Under the pieces are notes generated by a model. It saw nothing but the letters and a program-made list of their open reading frames with translations. It was not told where the DNA came from and did not search any database. A stretch of 64,000 nucleotides of DNA from Annulohypoxylon bovei var. microspora (lineage: Eukaryota; Ascomycota; Sordariomycetes; Xylariales; Hypoxylaceae): positions 62,001-126,000 of the forward strand of contig MU405280.1 in NCBI GenBank assembly GCA_022836615.1, in the 5' to 3' direction. This document shows, piece by piece, positions 11,383 through 23,859 of this stretch. The translations under genes were made by a program, and so were the position numbers. Positions within the stretch are counted from its first letter, which is position 1; every line of letters starts with the position of its first letter.

Positions 11383-11604
11383 TTAGTTAATACCGCCATC
11401 AAACCATTCTCGAACTGTTTTGAAGTTTCTAGGCTTTACATCAACCTGTGGAACTCCGTTCTCATCAATTTTTCGGTAATGGTTATGTGGTTGTAATGCT
11501 GCATAATGATCTTGTATTGAATCTTGTTCAAAAGGTGTTAAATAGCACGTGGTTATATTAGGTTCGGATCGGGGTAGTTTAAGATCAAGCTTATTTTGCC
11601 CCAC
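11383..11604 (-). pseudogene. Orphan exon-like frame, possible gene remnant
   Basis: A 73-codon minus-strand frame ends at 11383 with the sequence HNHYRKIDENGVPQVDVKPR. It looks like real protein sequence in composition. It begins with GTG, just after a plausible acceptor (CTGATAG), so it may be the last exon of a gene whose earlier exons are gone or too degenerate to see. No family is recognised. The surrounding 10,997-12,180 interval is AT-rich and otherwise empty. Confidence 0.25.
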
Positions 11605-12180
11605 CTATCAGCCTGATACTTATTTTAAGTAGGTACGTACCTACCTACCTAAGGTTAAAAAGTCGCGAATTATATGTAAATGAAATGCCATGTTTTTAAA
11701 TGTAACTTATACAGCAGGGGAATGGGCTAAATGAGAGAGCTTGGTAATTAAGAGCTCAAAAATATAATAAAGAAAATGAGAAAATGAGTTGCTAGATAGT
11801 TAGGTAATAAATTGTTGTACGACGGGAATTTAAGAAAGACCGCAATTAGCCGCCCCCGTTTTTATAAGAGGCTGGATATAGGAATAATTCTGTTCGAAAG
11901 AGCGAGATTACTCCGATTATTGCCGTGAATCCCTCTGAATCCCCAATCCCTGACGCCATTCTCGCATGTGCAAATAAACCATTAAATTCATGCATCTTAC
12001 TAAACGGAAACAAAAAGAAGCAATTGCCATTCTTGCCGTCGTGGTATTCATATAATCCCCATTGCGACTATGTCACACATGCTACCCTAATCTTTTAGAT
12101 CCCCTACTTATATTATTGACGTATGATGTACGAAGACCCCTCGGTATATTGTCTTTTATAAGAAGGACCCATTGACGAGA

Positions 12181-13895
12181 ATGCGCCGTTATTTTCCTCA
12201 CACCCCTCCTGTGCGACCTACCTCCGCGCGAGCTATCGTGGGACTCGAGAGAAGGCACCACATATGTACACAATGTCTATTATTGGCAAGAGCTGTCGAG
12301 AGGCAACAAAATGTTACTACATTTTCAATAGCAAACCGTAGTCTCTCGTCTATCGTCCCGAGAAGACCCACTTTCTCGCCAACCGGATTCAGACAGTTGG
12401 CAACTGTTGCGACAGACGATGTAAAGAAAGGTAAGGATTCCGATATTCTCTTTACATCGCAACATACTAGGTATCTAAACGTTTGGGAGAAATAGCCGAC
12501 AACCATGGTCCAATACAAGAATACGACCGGCGAGTCAAGGAAGGGCGCCTTCGAGAGGATCAACACCAGCGCGGGATTATACAGAGCCTCCAGAATCTGC
12601 ACGAAGACCTAGTCCATTACCGAGCGCGACCGGTTGTTCATCCGAACCTCGACTCCTTAAAACCTACCAAGTCACTTTTCTCTTGGTTTGGACCGAAACC
12701 AGGTACTGGAGCCATACAGGAAATTCCAGATGATCTACCGCGGGGTCTATATTTGTATGGTGACGTGGGGAGCGGGAAGACTATGTTGATGGATCTGTTC
12801 TACGAAACATTACCAAGCTCTGTTCGGTCGAAGACGAGAATACACTTCCACAATTTCATGCAGGATGTGCACAAGAGGTTGCATCGGATGAAGATGGAGC
12901 ATGGAAACGACATAGATGCCGTCCCATTCGTGGCGGCGGATATCGCAGAGCAAGGAAATGTACTGTGTTTCGATGAGTTTCAGTGCACCGATGTAGCTGA
13001 TGCGATGATTCTGCGAAGACTTCTAGAGTCTCTTATGTCTCACGGGGTCGTTCTCGTCACGACCTCGAACCGTCACCCAGACGAACTTTACAAGAACGGA
13101 ATACAGCGCGAGTCTTTCGTTCCGGCAATCCACCTCCTCAAATCCCGGCTACACGTCATCAATCTTGACTCACCTACTGATTATCGTAAAATCCCGAGAC
13201 CGCCGTCCGGGGTCTACCATACACCGCTCGACAGCCATGCGGCTTCGCATATAGAAAAGTGGCTCCGTTTTCTAGGCGACCCAGATGACCTAGAGCCTCA
13301 CTCGGAAACGCAGAAGGTATGGGGCCGCGATCTCTACGTCCCAAGAGTTAGTGGCCGTTGTGCCTGGTTCACCTTCCAAGAATTGATCGGCCGCGCGACG
13401 GGTGCCGCCGACTATCTCGAACTAATGCGTTGCTATGACGCGTTTATAATCTCCGATATTCCTGGCATGACCTTCCGAGAACGCGATCTTGCAAGACGGT
13501 TCATTACTTTCATAGATGCCGTCTATGAATCACGTGCCAAGCTCGTCCTCACAACAGCCGTTCCCCTGACGGAGCTGTTCATCTCACCACAGGAATTACG
13601 GGAATCTTTGAAAAGGGATGGAAAGCCTGTAGATGACGAGGAGGACGAATCCGCTAGCCATGCGATGCAACACATGCTGGAGGATATGAACAGCAACATC
13701 GACCAGCTGAAAAGCTCGAGCCTCTTCTCTGGCGATGAGGAACGTTTCGCATTTGCTCGAGCGCTTTCAAGATTGACCGAGATGTCAAGTAAAGAATGGG
13801 TTGAACGCGGCATGGGATTAGAACAGTCAGGAGGGAAGAAGGAGAGAGACGGTTGGGCAAAAGCTCGCAGTCGACAAATGGAGGATAGCATGTGA
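12181..13895 (+). CDS. AFG1: AFG1/LACE1-type mitochondrial AAA-like ATPase
   Basis: Two exons (12181-12430, 12496-13895) with a 65-bp intron join in frame to 549 aa. The first 80 residues are Arg/Ser/Thr-rich with few acidic residues, as expected of a mitochondrial presequence. The P-loop GDVGSGKT is at 172-179 and Walker B LCFDEFQ at about 240-246; the sensor region TTSNRHPDELYKNGIQRESF follows, and these are signatures of the AFG1 family. The C-terminal third is acidic then basic. In yeast Afg1 acts at the inner mitochondrial membrane in turnover of respiratory-chain subunits, and human LACE1 acts with the Yme1-type protease. The upstream in-frame codon is TTG, so the ATG at 12181 is chosen. 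The gene stands alone; the next gene on the same strand is 2.4 kb away. Confidence 0.93.
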
Positions 13896-16251
13896 AGCAA
13901 CACGAAGTAGTTTTTGCTTTTTACTATTGGCATGAGCGGCGTTTTACTTTCCTGGGCTGATGAGTGAGATCAATAGATACATATATAGAGGGGTGGAAAG
14001 GTCACGACTTTATGGCTTGGTTGGCTCGATACGATAGAGATTAGCCATGTATCTTGCATTACGTCACGAACAAGATTCTTGGAATACATAGGTCAGGCCA
14101 CGTTCCTGGACTTATCAGAGCTTGCGGTTCGCATAACACGATATTGCCTTACATTGCGCGTAAAGCAGTACAAGATGCCACGGGGTTAAGCAAGTTAGAT
14201 ATGATTGGAAATGCCACTTGAGGTCGGTAGTAACGTCGATTGTTTGTGCGACTATTCTTCGCATCCTATAGGAGTTTAAGCGACTTGGAGTCTCACATAG
14301 AAATGCTCAAATACACACCTCATGTAAGTTTGATCTGGTTACACTGGATTCGTTGAGTTCGTTGATTGTACCGTGCAACCAACGACCTAAGCCTACATGC
14401 AAGCCGTTGGCGTTGGCGTTGGCGTCGATTGTCCCAATTTAGCGGTACTACACACACTACAGCCCGTCAGATCGGCCTATTCCGGCGAAATCCCCGCCTA
14501 GAAGCTCGACCGAAGAACCATGTCACCGTGTCACGACATGGGAACCGTTGTAAAGTAGCGTTAGGGAGGCGGCCTAGACTCTGTCAGATTTCCTTTTAGT
14601 CTTCTCATGTAATTATACCAATGCTAAGAATAGGAATTCGCGCTATCTAAACTTTGAATCCTTATTTGAACGGAACCAGAAAGTCGGGTTCATTTAACTA
14701 TATATAAGTACACAGGTACCTATGCATGCAGTTATGTACATACATACCTACCTAGATTCGTCCAAAATAATCAGCGTTGCACATAATGTCGGTCAGCGGA
14801 AAATACTATGAGGAGTTGATATCTTAAGGGGATAATTTGTAGCGTAGGATTTTGACCGGCGCAAATTTCGATTGGAACAAACTACGCTAAGCGATACCCC
14901 CCTGCTTGATCCTTCAAATGGGGAAGACGGACTTCATCAAGTCTTATCATGACATGCATTTGGCTGCCGTGATGACGATAATCACTGTATTTCTACGACC
15001 TCGTTGATAAGGTAAGCTGAATAAGATTCTGTGCCGCTGGGTGTCTACGTAAAAAGAATTAGGTATACATCATCTTGTCTAACGGGAACGGTTCTTCAGC
15101 GCCAGGTTGTCTTAAATTACCATCATGTGTGGGGATGGGATGGCTTTTCCCGCTGCAGAGCCTCATGGAAAAGGAACTATCTATAATACAGGTATTGTTT
15201 CGCTTATCTATCATCTGACCAAGAGCTGCTAAATCTCACAATCAAGTTTTTGATGCATTAAAAGATGTAATAGTTCAAGTTACGCTTGGGAAACGTGACT
15301 GACCCAGCTTGCAAACCTGATGTAACTCACCTGCGTAAAGTTCTTGTAATGTAGGTACCTAGGTATATCAGGTAGTACAGGTACTCCTCCCGTCTTACAT
15401 ACCCGACAGTATCTCCAGGGGCTGCATATGTAATGTAGGTGTAAGATATGCTACAGCAGAACGCCTGCAGGGATTCTGCAGCTATCGTGCACCTGATGGC
15501 CATTAAAATCGTGTGCATCCATCCATCTATCTATCCACCATCCATCCATCCGTACCTCAAACTAACCATAGGTTATACCTACACGTAGATAATAAGTACA
15601 TGTATATCAAAAAGAAACGAAATAGCTCACAAGTACCTCTCTAAAATGTTTTCGAGTTTTATGGATCTTGATTGTTAATGGCTAAAGAGCGGCTACTCGT
15701 TCAGCGAATCAGGTCAAATAATGTGAAAGGTTTAGATGCTCTAATTACGGAGGATGTATCGGCGTACCTTACCGGGGCATTAGATGGAAGGAGCAGGAAT
15801 TGGCCAAGGCGCCCAAGGCCCTAACCCACTACGTAGTAAAAGCTACCTTCCCATGTCGGCGTGGGTGGGCATGTGGGGTGCAATCATTTGCGAGAAGGTC
15901 GTTCATCCCTTGAAAGTTATTCTAGCCCACCAAATAGGAGATTCCGTCATTCTTTTCGGTGGAGACCAATCAAGTATCCAGTTTTTACTCATCTCGAGTC
16001 CTGGTAAATCACGACCCTCCACTTCTTCAAGTTTGCCTTGGCCTTCCACCTTCTAGGGCTCGCCTTCCTTTTCATCACTCCTTTTCATTCTTTTTTACCA
16101 ACTCCTGGAACACGTTTTGTTTTTTTCTGCCTACCGTAGGACCGAACGGGATGCTGAAAAGAATAGACGTGCGAATCGCTTCAGGATTAGTTTGCGAAGG
16201 ATAACTTATCTACGCGTCCCGGTCGTTTCTCCCCCATTTCCCGCCGCCAGG
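13896..16251. other. Intergenic, no gene supported
   Basis: This is a 2.4-kb stretch between two plus-strand genes. It contains a GCGTTGG triplication near 14402-14422, AGGTACCT at 14714-14721, overlapping AGGTACCT/ACCTAGGT palindromes at 15353-15364, and a CATC-rich microsatellite-like run (about 15516-15552). The last 300 bp are pyrimidine-rich and form the promoter/leader of the DUF3405 gene. Confidence 0.6.
15353..15365. repeat. Overlapping AGGTACCT / TACCTAGGTA palindromes
   Basis: AGGTACCT (15353-15360) overlaps TACCTAGGTA (15356-15365). It is one representative of a palindrome pair found repeatedly in the intergenic DNA of this window and not seen in any exon called here. Confidence 0.9.
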
Positions 16252-18458
16252 ATGGGTCGGTTTAAGAATGCATTTTCCTTGATACCTTCTATTCGTATCC
16301 CGGGATCTGGATCCAAAGTTGTGTACGAAGAGTTGCCTTCTCATGACATGAGCCATGCCAGTTCACCGCTCGACGAGTCGCCTATATTAATGGATTCTCG
16401 GCACAAAGGACCATCCACACCCCGTCGCCGATTAGGACCATTATTCCGAACTTCACCTAAGAGATTGGTCATCATCACACTCGCTGTTTTCTTTACACTC
16501 ATTTTAATTGCTGGAGGAAGCTTTCGAGCGCGTCGCTATTATACCGAGAAGGATAAAGCCGATGAGAGAATCCCCTATCACTGGGAAGCATATAACAGGT
16601 AAGATATTATACCCATCATGTGTCGAAAAAGTGAAACATGTGACGTCGATGGCTCTAACACGTGGTTTGTAGATTGAATGGTTTCTACAATGGCGTTCGC
16701 TCGCTTGTGAATTACACAGACTGGGTTCCGGAACAACAAGCAGCACCAAAGACCAAGATCAAGATCCATAAGGCTCCTCCTTTCGATCCGGTTGTTGTTA
16801 ACCCTTATCCTTTTGAGTCCAAGGAGTATCTCAATGTTCACCAATCCCCTAAGAGATGCTATGTAGATGACAACGAAGAGTTTGAAGCACCCGATGTTTT
16901 CGCCTATCCTGGAATCCCTGCTGGTATGACAGCCCCATACTGGGGATCGTATGAGAATCTTGGAATTGCGCCGGATAGGTGTTGGGAACGGTTCGGTCGT
17001 TTTGGACCGTATGGTTATAGCTACAACCCCGCCGAAGGTGGACTCGGACTCTCGAACAACTCGGCGCATGCGGGAGCTGAGAAGGTTCAGGAGATGTTTA
17101 CCAAGATCGATTACCGTGGGGTGAACTGGGGTGAAGCGCAGAAGAGGTGCTTCGTGAAAAACAAGCATCGATTTAATCCCCATTCAGCACATGCCGACGG
17201 TACATTGGAACAGAAAGTCAAGCGCTCAGCCTACGTATTGCGCACCTGGACAGGATACCAATACACAGACATCCAGCTCTTATCTCTGCGAGCTATGATT
17301 AACGAGTTGTCTTTGAAATCAGGTGGGGAGTACGACGTTCATCTCCTAGTACACGTGAAGGACGATTCGATACCGATCTGGGCATCCGAAGATATTTACA
17401 CCCAGACACTCAAGGCAAACGTACCAGAAGAGTTCTGGGACATTACAACATTATGGTCGGAACAGCAAATGCGAACCTACTACCCTGGCCCATTCCGTGC
17501 AGAAGACAATGTTGAGAATCATTCCAAGTCTGATATCCACGGTGTTTACCGAAGTGCACACTTCGCCTTGCAGTGGTTTGCTCAGCAGCACCAGGAATAC
17601 GACTTCTTTTGGAACTGGGAGATGGATATAAGATATACCGGTCACTACTACGAGTTCCACAATGGCGTTTCGAACTGGGCGGCTGAACAGCCACGAAAGC
17701 TGCTATGGGAGAGGAGTTCGCGATTTTGGATACCCGGCGCTCATGGCCCCTGGACCAAGTTCTCCCAGCTCGTCGAACATGAGACCGCAGAAAGAAATGA
17801 GAAGCCGGTTTGGGGACCAGTGGAATTTCCTACTGGAGGTTATAAAAAACTTCCGTCTCCCGAAAAGAATACGCCGCCGACGAAGATCGAGGACGACCAC
17901 TACGAATGGGGTGTTGGTGAAGATGCAGACCTAATTGTGTTTGATCCGCTATTTGACGCGGCAAATACCAATTGGGTCTTCCGCAACGATGTATCTGGGT
18001 ATAACACGTCAGTTGAAACGCCACCTCGCCGAGCAGCCATCATTACAGTTGCGCGACTGTCTAGAGAATTACTCAACACCATGCACGAGGAAACATACCG
18101 TTTACATCACACCATGTTCCCAGAGATGTGGCCGCCGAGTGTTGCACTCCATCACGGATTCAAAGCCGTCTACGCTCCACATCCAGTCTATTTCGACCGA
18201 AAATGGCCGTTGGATACCATGGACAAGACCTTCAACTACCCGTCCGCGCCGCACGAAAGCCCCTTCGGTTGGGGCGAGCACAATATGCAAGGTGGTAGTT
18301 TCTACTACAATGCAGGCTTCAGTGGTGCTCTCTGGCGACGATGGCTAGGAGCAAAGGAGAACGGCGAGGGCGGCAAGAAAACTGAGCAGTCCAAATCAGA
18401 CCGCATGTGTCTCCGAGGAATGCTGTTCCATCCTATCAAATCCGAGAGTGTCGAATAA
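16252..18458 (+). CDS. DUF3405 family type II membrane protein
   Basis: Two exons (16252-16598, 16673-18458) with a 74-bp intron join in frame to 710 aa. A cytoplasmic N-terminus of about 70 residues precedes one hydrophobic segment (71-89, RLVIITLAVFFTLILIAGGS). The remainder is a lumenal/extracellular domain with many aromatic residues and the stretches YDFFWNWEMDIRYTGHYYEF and DLIVFDPLFD. This layout and the W/Y-rich core match the fungal DUF3405 family, which is usually thought to be Golgi glycosyltransferase-like; the FFWNWEMDIRYTG segment, with its acidic cluster, could serve a DxD-type role, but activity is not shown. Two longer frames upstream of 16252 lack good starts, and the ATG at 16252 gives the right membrane topology. 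Transcription is monocistronic. Confidence 0.88.
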
Positions 18459-19486
18459 GGTGTCATTAGCAATTGTCATTGTCTGATTTTGGCGTATGTG
18501 GCGTTTAAGGGGGGATGCCGAGCATAGGGCGTCCGGGTTTACGCGCAAGCATTTAGACATTTGCAGAGATGGCGTTTCGTTTTCTATTCAGGGCATCATC
18601 CGGCATTCGAGACTACGGTCTTCTCTTCGCATCGTATTGCAGGGTTTTGATACCCTTCCATCTGTGGACGACACCTTTTTCTATTCTTCTTTTGCCCTAT
18701 TAATGAGATCAAATATACGCAGCCGCCAGGATCGTTGAGATTACCTAGGAGGCCATGCTGACGATGGAGTAACGAGGCTCACATGAAACGTCAGGTCAGT
18801 GAGTCAACGCGAGGTTGCACACTCATGTGTATAGTCAATAAGCCTCGACAACCAAATGTTTAATACCACAAATAATGATGTCTCGATGTGTTTTTTGCTA
18901 TGTGATTGAGAAGTACTTCTTAACTTGTTGCTTGCCATTTAATATATGGTAGCGATGGTGCTATAAATATGCTATGCTCTTTTCATTGGAACAAAACCGT
19001 GTTTGGCATTGTATATCCCAAGAGCCTATAGTTTATGGAATATGGATGTCAGGTCAATGCCACTCGTATAACTTTGGTTTATGATATATTGGAAGCGGTC
19101 AGCGCCAAACACCTGGAGGAGATATGATTATGTAAGTCGACTGTGTCTCTGATTATCTAATAAGAGTAGGCAGGTACGTACCAGGTACCTATTAGATGAA
19201 TTACGTCATTTCAATCACTGATAACATTGATGGCCTGTGCTCAAGACAAGGATAGCCAGGAGTGTTACCTAAAGTGCATCAGCTTCCTGATTGGAGATTG
19301 GTCAGCTGTCACCTGTTGCTGTTCCAACTCCCGCATGACCCAGCAAGACATTCAGGAACATCTCCCTGAGTTGTCATCAATTCTATTCTGTCCTGTTACT
19401 TTTGAAAGTGCATTTCATTTCCATAGCATCCCAGCAATCGATCTAGTTATCCATCCTAATCGTTGAACAAATATCGGTTCGTCACC
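18459..19486. other. Intergenic, 3' flank and aminopeptidase promoter
   Basis: No credible gene is seen. A Cys-rich 79-codon frame at 19227-19466 directly upstream of the aminopeptidase start lies where its promoter and leader should be, and it lacks any recognisable feature. AGGTACCT occurs at 19183-19190. Confidence 0.55.
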
Positions 19487-20787
19487 ATGAAGGCGTCCCT
19501 TATCTCACTTCTCCTGCCAGCGGCAGCTAGTGCTCGTTTCATCGAAGCAAATGAAGTCAACCGCATTCTCCCTTACACGGGTGCGCTGCTAGAAAAGGTG
19601 GAAGCTTCAGAACGATACCTCATCGAGCTGTCTCCGGGTAAGACGGCATGGGTAACTGAAGAGGAGAAGTGGGAGCTACGCCGTGTATGTGTTACCCCAA
19701 CTCCTAATTCTAATGCGCTCTCCTACCTTAGGGACGTATGGTAAAAACAGGATGACTAATGCAGCTACTACAGGAAGGGCTTAATTTCATGGACATTACC
19801 GAAAATGGCGACCTCGGCGCGTTACGTACTGCTTCGAAATGGACACCGATTTTTCCCGAGAAAGTGCAGCTCCAATCCGATATCCATCCTCTCATCTCGA
19901 CTTTATCGAAGGATCTGTTGAAGGAGCATCTCGAGAAATTCTCGAGCTTCCACACGCGATACTATAAGTCGGATTACGGCCGCCAGTCTTCTGAGTGGCT
20001 GTTAAAGACGGTGCAAGATACGATTAAGGAGGCCGGCGCTGATAAGTACGGAGTTAAGGCTGAACACTTCACGCACTCGTGGGGTCAGAACTCGGTCATC
20101 GCGACGATTCCCGGTCAGTCAAACTCGACTGTCGTTATCGGCGCCCACCAAGATTCGATCAACCTTTGGTTGCCGTCGGTTCTTCCGGCTCCCGGTGCCG
20201 ACGATGATGGAAGTGGTACTGTCACGATTCTCGAGGCCTTCCGCGTTCTCCTGTCCTCGGAGAGCGTCATCAAGGGCAATGCCTCGAACACGATCGAGTT
20301 CCACTGGTACAGCGCCGAGGAGGGTGGTCTTCTTGGTAGTCAGGCGATTTTCTCGGCTTACGAAAAGCAGAACCGTGATATCAAGGCTATGCTCCAACAA
20401 GACATGACCGGCTACGTCCAAGGAACGCTTGATGCAGGAAAGCCCGAGAGCGTCGGTGTGATCACGGACTTTGTTGACCCTAGCTTGACGGCCTTCATCA
20501 AGAAGGTCATCGAGGAGTACTGCGAAATCCCCTGGGTCGAGACCAAGTGCGGTTATGCTTGTTCTGATCATGCGTCTGCCTCCAAGGCTGGCTACCCTTC
20601 GGCCTTTGTGATCGAGTCAACTTTCGGCGAGTCGGACCAGCATATTCATAGCACCGAGGACTTGATCAAGTACCTGTCTTTCGATCACATGCTTCAGCAT
20701 GCGCGCATGACTCTTGCGCTCGTCTACGAGTTAGGCTTCACCGATTTCGAGGGGTTGAAGAGCGAGAATGAGATTGGCGAGCTATAA
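19487..20787 (+). CDS. lap1: Secreted M28 family leucine aminopeptidase
   Basis: Two exons (19487-19684, 19774-20787) with an 89-bp intron join in frame to 403 aa. Residues 1-17 form a signal peptide ending near ASA. The two-zinc M28E site is complete: His191 (IGAHQDS), bridging Asp209 (PGADDDGSG), the Glu248-Glu249 pair (YSAEEGG), Asp276 (QQDMTGY) and His358 (HIHSTED). Cys residues near 325-330 (ETKCGYACSD) match the disulfide of secreted leucine aminopeptidases. The propeptide region is about residues 18-85. The enzyme removes N-terminal residues from peptides outside the cell and is usually induced by protein substrate. The ATG at 19487 is preceded by CACC, a good fungal start context. All catalytic residues are intact. 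Confidence 0.93.
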
Positions 20788-21515
20788 AGCATCCGTGTTT
20801 CATCAAATATGCCCATGCAACAATTAGTATTGCTTATCAAGAGCATATAGGAATTATTGGAGTTTTCAAGTGTATTGGGATAATAGTAGATTGGGTCTTT
20901 TTGATATACGGCTATCAGATGCCTAGAGCGATTTACAGAATCAATAGGTAGAATTGAATTGAGTTCACTTTGATTCATGGTTGCTCCTTGTTCCTCATGT
21001 CTTGGGAAAACTTTCATGAGACATACCTGGGTAGGTACATGAGGCAGGGGAGGCAAGGGGTACCTCTCATCTTGCTAATCTCAGCCGCTTTCAGCACAAA
21101 GCCGATTATCCGAGCTGGATATCTCGGAAGAGTCGAGCTTGCGTCATTCTTGCCTCGAACTTACCCAGCTGCAGCTGCTATTAGCTACAAGCCACACCAC
21201 CCCTGACCATACTAAATCTGACTTACCTAGGTATCCCCAAGTCTTGGCATCATAGGTCGAAAAGTCTTGTTTTAACCTCCAAGGATCATGTCACTCTAGT
21301 ACTTACCTAGGCAGACCTTAGTTTTTCCACCTACTTATATCTCATGTTACCTGACTTGAATAAATGAAAACTCATTGGAAAATGCGAATTCTTCCAGATC
21401 ATCACTATAGATTTAGTGCTCAATACATTGAACCCGGATGATTTCGTTCTATTAGTCTTCCTTCACACTTACACATCTCAAAGGATATTCCCGGCGGCAA
21501 GTAATCACGTTCAAC
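20788..21515. other. Intergenic, terminator and promoter region
   Basis: The interval separates two plus-strand genes. It holds an ACCTAGGT palindrome (21225-21232) and a related ACCTAGG near 21305. No reading frame worth calling is present. Confidence 0.6.
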
Positions 21516-23859
21516 ATGCCCGAGATCCGAAGCTCCTATATGCCGACTGAATCTCCGTATAAGGTTAGCGAGCACGTATATGAATTATGTCATTCATCAG
21601 AGAGCATATCGTCTGTTCTAGCTCAGGATCCATCTTTGACCCCCAGCGATGCATGGAAGAAGGTGATTGGTCATCATGGTCATAGGCCTAAGAGTCCTAA
21701 GAGTCCGAAGAGTCCCAAGGGGGACATTCGCGATATTGGGCAAGGGTATATTGACCCTCAGGAAATAGAGAGGGCTCGAAATTGTGGGAAATGGGGATCA
21801 CAAGAGCCTAGCGATTTGTTCATCAGAGTCAGTTTCGCGATGCCCTTCTTATTTAACCCACAGCAAGCTAACATAATCAAAGATGTACCATGATGCTCTT
21901 TGTACACTGAACGATGACCTATCAAGCGGCATGACGAGCCTATCCCTAATGGGTAGCAGCGGGACCATGCCGTTGACTATTACTTCTGTGTAAGTAATCG
22001 CACATCATATATACCTACTTTTCATAAACGAATCCTGACTTTGAACTAAGTGTTCCTGACATCGCGAGACATATGTCCAACCTGATCGTCCGCGCTGAAA
22101 AAGAAGTGTTTCTCGCAACCAACTATTGGGCGAATGGCGTGGCGTCCAAATACATCACGAATGCGATAAAGGAGCTGTCGCGCCGCGCTGGCGAACGGGG
22201 GGTTAAGATCGTGATGAAGATCATCTACGACCGTGGGAGTCCAAAACAGCTCTTAGATCCACATTACACGGTTCCTGAGAGCGAGTACACCGGCAATTCT
22301 GTTGCGATACCTGCTTCACACGAGATCCCCAACATTGATCTACAGGTTATCAACTACCATCGCCCTCTTTTAGGCACGTTCCACGCCAAGTACATGATCG
22401 TAGACCGCAGGGTCGCCGTCTTGCAAAGCAACAATATCCAGGACAACGACAACATGGAGATGATGGTGCAACTTGAGGGCCCAATCGTCGACTCCATGTA
22501 CGATATGGCGCTTTTGAGCTGGCACAAGAAACTCGAGCCGCCGCTGCCGAATATCAATTCTCCAGCAGCTGAGAGCGGGAGCGGGAGTTTTGATGCTAGT
22601 CATGCTGCCATTTTCAGTTCGGAAGGAACTATCAAGGGCCACGTCGCGGTTGTTGATCCAAATAAGTTACCGAGTGGCAATGGTAAAGGTTTGGAAACAA
22701 TTGAGAGAAGACAGCCATGGGAAGTGATAAACCTTCCTAACGGGCCGAATAACTCGTCTCCCCTGGAAGGCGATATCATAGGATCTAGTAGTCATCAAAA
22801 CAAGACTATCCAAGTGGAACATGAACCTGAGATAATACAGTCTGTCTTATCGCCGGCAACATTCCCGGAACATACTGCAGAGGACCCTCACTATGACATA
22901 AACCTCGCGGGAGAGATTCAGCGCGTGCAGGCTTCCATAAGTCTAAAGCCAGGCGAGACGCAAATGCAGGCAATAACGCGCCACCTCAACCACACGGTGA
23001 ACGAAGGATTTGAGGGAAATGCCCCCGATTGTGACCCGCGAGACGAGATGACCCCTTACATGCCTCACCCGTCGCACGAACCCTTCCCGATAGCCCTTGT
23101 GTGCCGGCCACCCTACGGTCCACCGAATCATGCCTCCGTGTCGAACCCGCAGAACGCGGCATGGTTATCGGCTCTAAGGAATGCGCAGAGGAACGTCTTT
23201 ATCCAAACACCAACACTGAATGCCGAGCCCTTGATCCCGGCTATCGTGGAGGCTTGCGAGCGTGAAGTCGACGTGTACTGCTACGTCTGCCTTGGATACA
23301 ATGACTCGGTGAGTAATATCTGGTTTCTTACCCTTACTTCATAATACCCTAGCACACACATTGACTAACCCGCACTCTGCAGGGCGAAATGCTCCCTATG
23401 CAAGGCGGCCACAACGAGGCCATCGCGCACAACCTTTACACTAACCTCCTCTCCCCCGCCGCGAAGCAGCGCCTCCACTGGCACTGGTACGTCGCCAAAG
23501 ACCAGACCGGGCCCATCACCCAGACCAAGAAGCGCCGCAGCTGCCACATCAAGCTGCTCATCGCGGACGAGCACGTCGGCATCGTCGGCAACGGCAACCA
23601 GGACACCCAGAGCTGGTTCCACTCCCAGGAGATCAACGTGATGATCGACAGCCCGCAGATCTGCCGCGCGTGGATCGAGGCGCTGCGGCGCAACCAGAAC
23701 ACCCACCTGTACGGGAGGGTGGCCGAACACGACGGCGTGTGGAGGGACGCGGAGGGCAGGGAGTCGAGTGGCGCGACGGGGGTTGATGCTGGCAGGTTTA
23801 GCTGGGCGAAGGGCTTGTTGGGCGCGGTGAAGAGGGTTCAGGGGACTGGTGGGTTTTAG
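21516..23859 (+). CDS. Phospholipase D superfamily protein with two HKD motifs
   Basis: Four exons (21516-21827, 21883-21989, 22051-23308, 23383-23859) join in frame to 717 aa. Two PLD catalytic motifs are visible: HAKYMIVD (His251, Lys253, Asp258, followed by SNNIQDND) and HIKLLIADEHVGIVGNGNQD (His614, Lys616, Asp621). Both are intact H-x-K-x4-D, so the protein should form the usual two-lobed active site that hydrolyses or transfers phosphodiesters. The region between them (about 335-520) is low in conservation and Pro/Asn-rich. A KSP tetrad (four tandem copies near residues 57-68) is encoded by a 9-bp DNA repeat. No PX, PH or C2 domain is seen, unlike Spo14-type PLDs. The first intron donor is GTCAGT, less typical than the others, so the exon 1/2 junction is the least certain. 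Exon 4 is markedly GC-rich. Confidence 0.85.

Noticed and set aside
2839..11604. Secondary-metabolite cluster
   Set aside because: No polyketide synthase, NRPS, terpene synthase or prenyltransferase is present; one regulator and one P450 are not enough.
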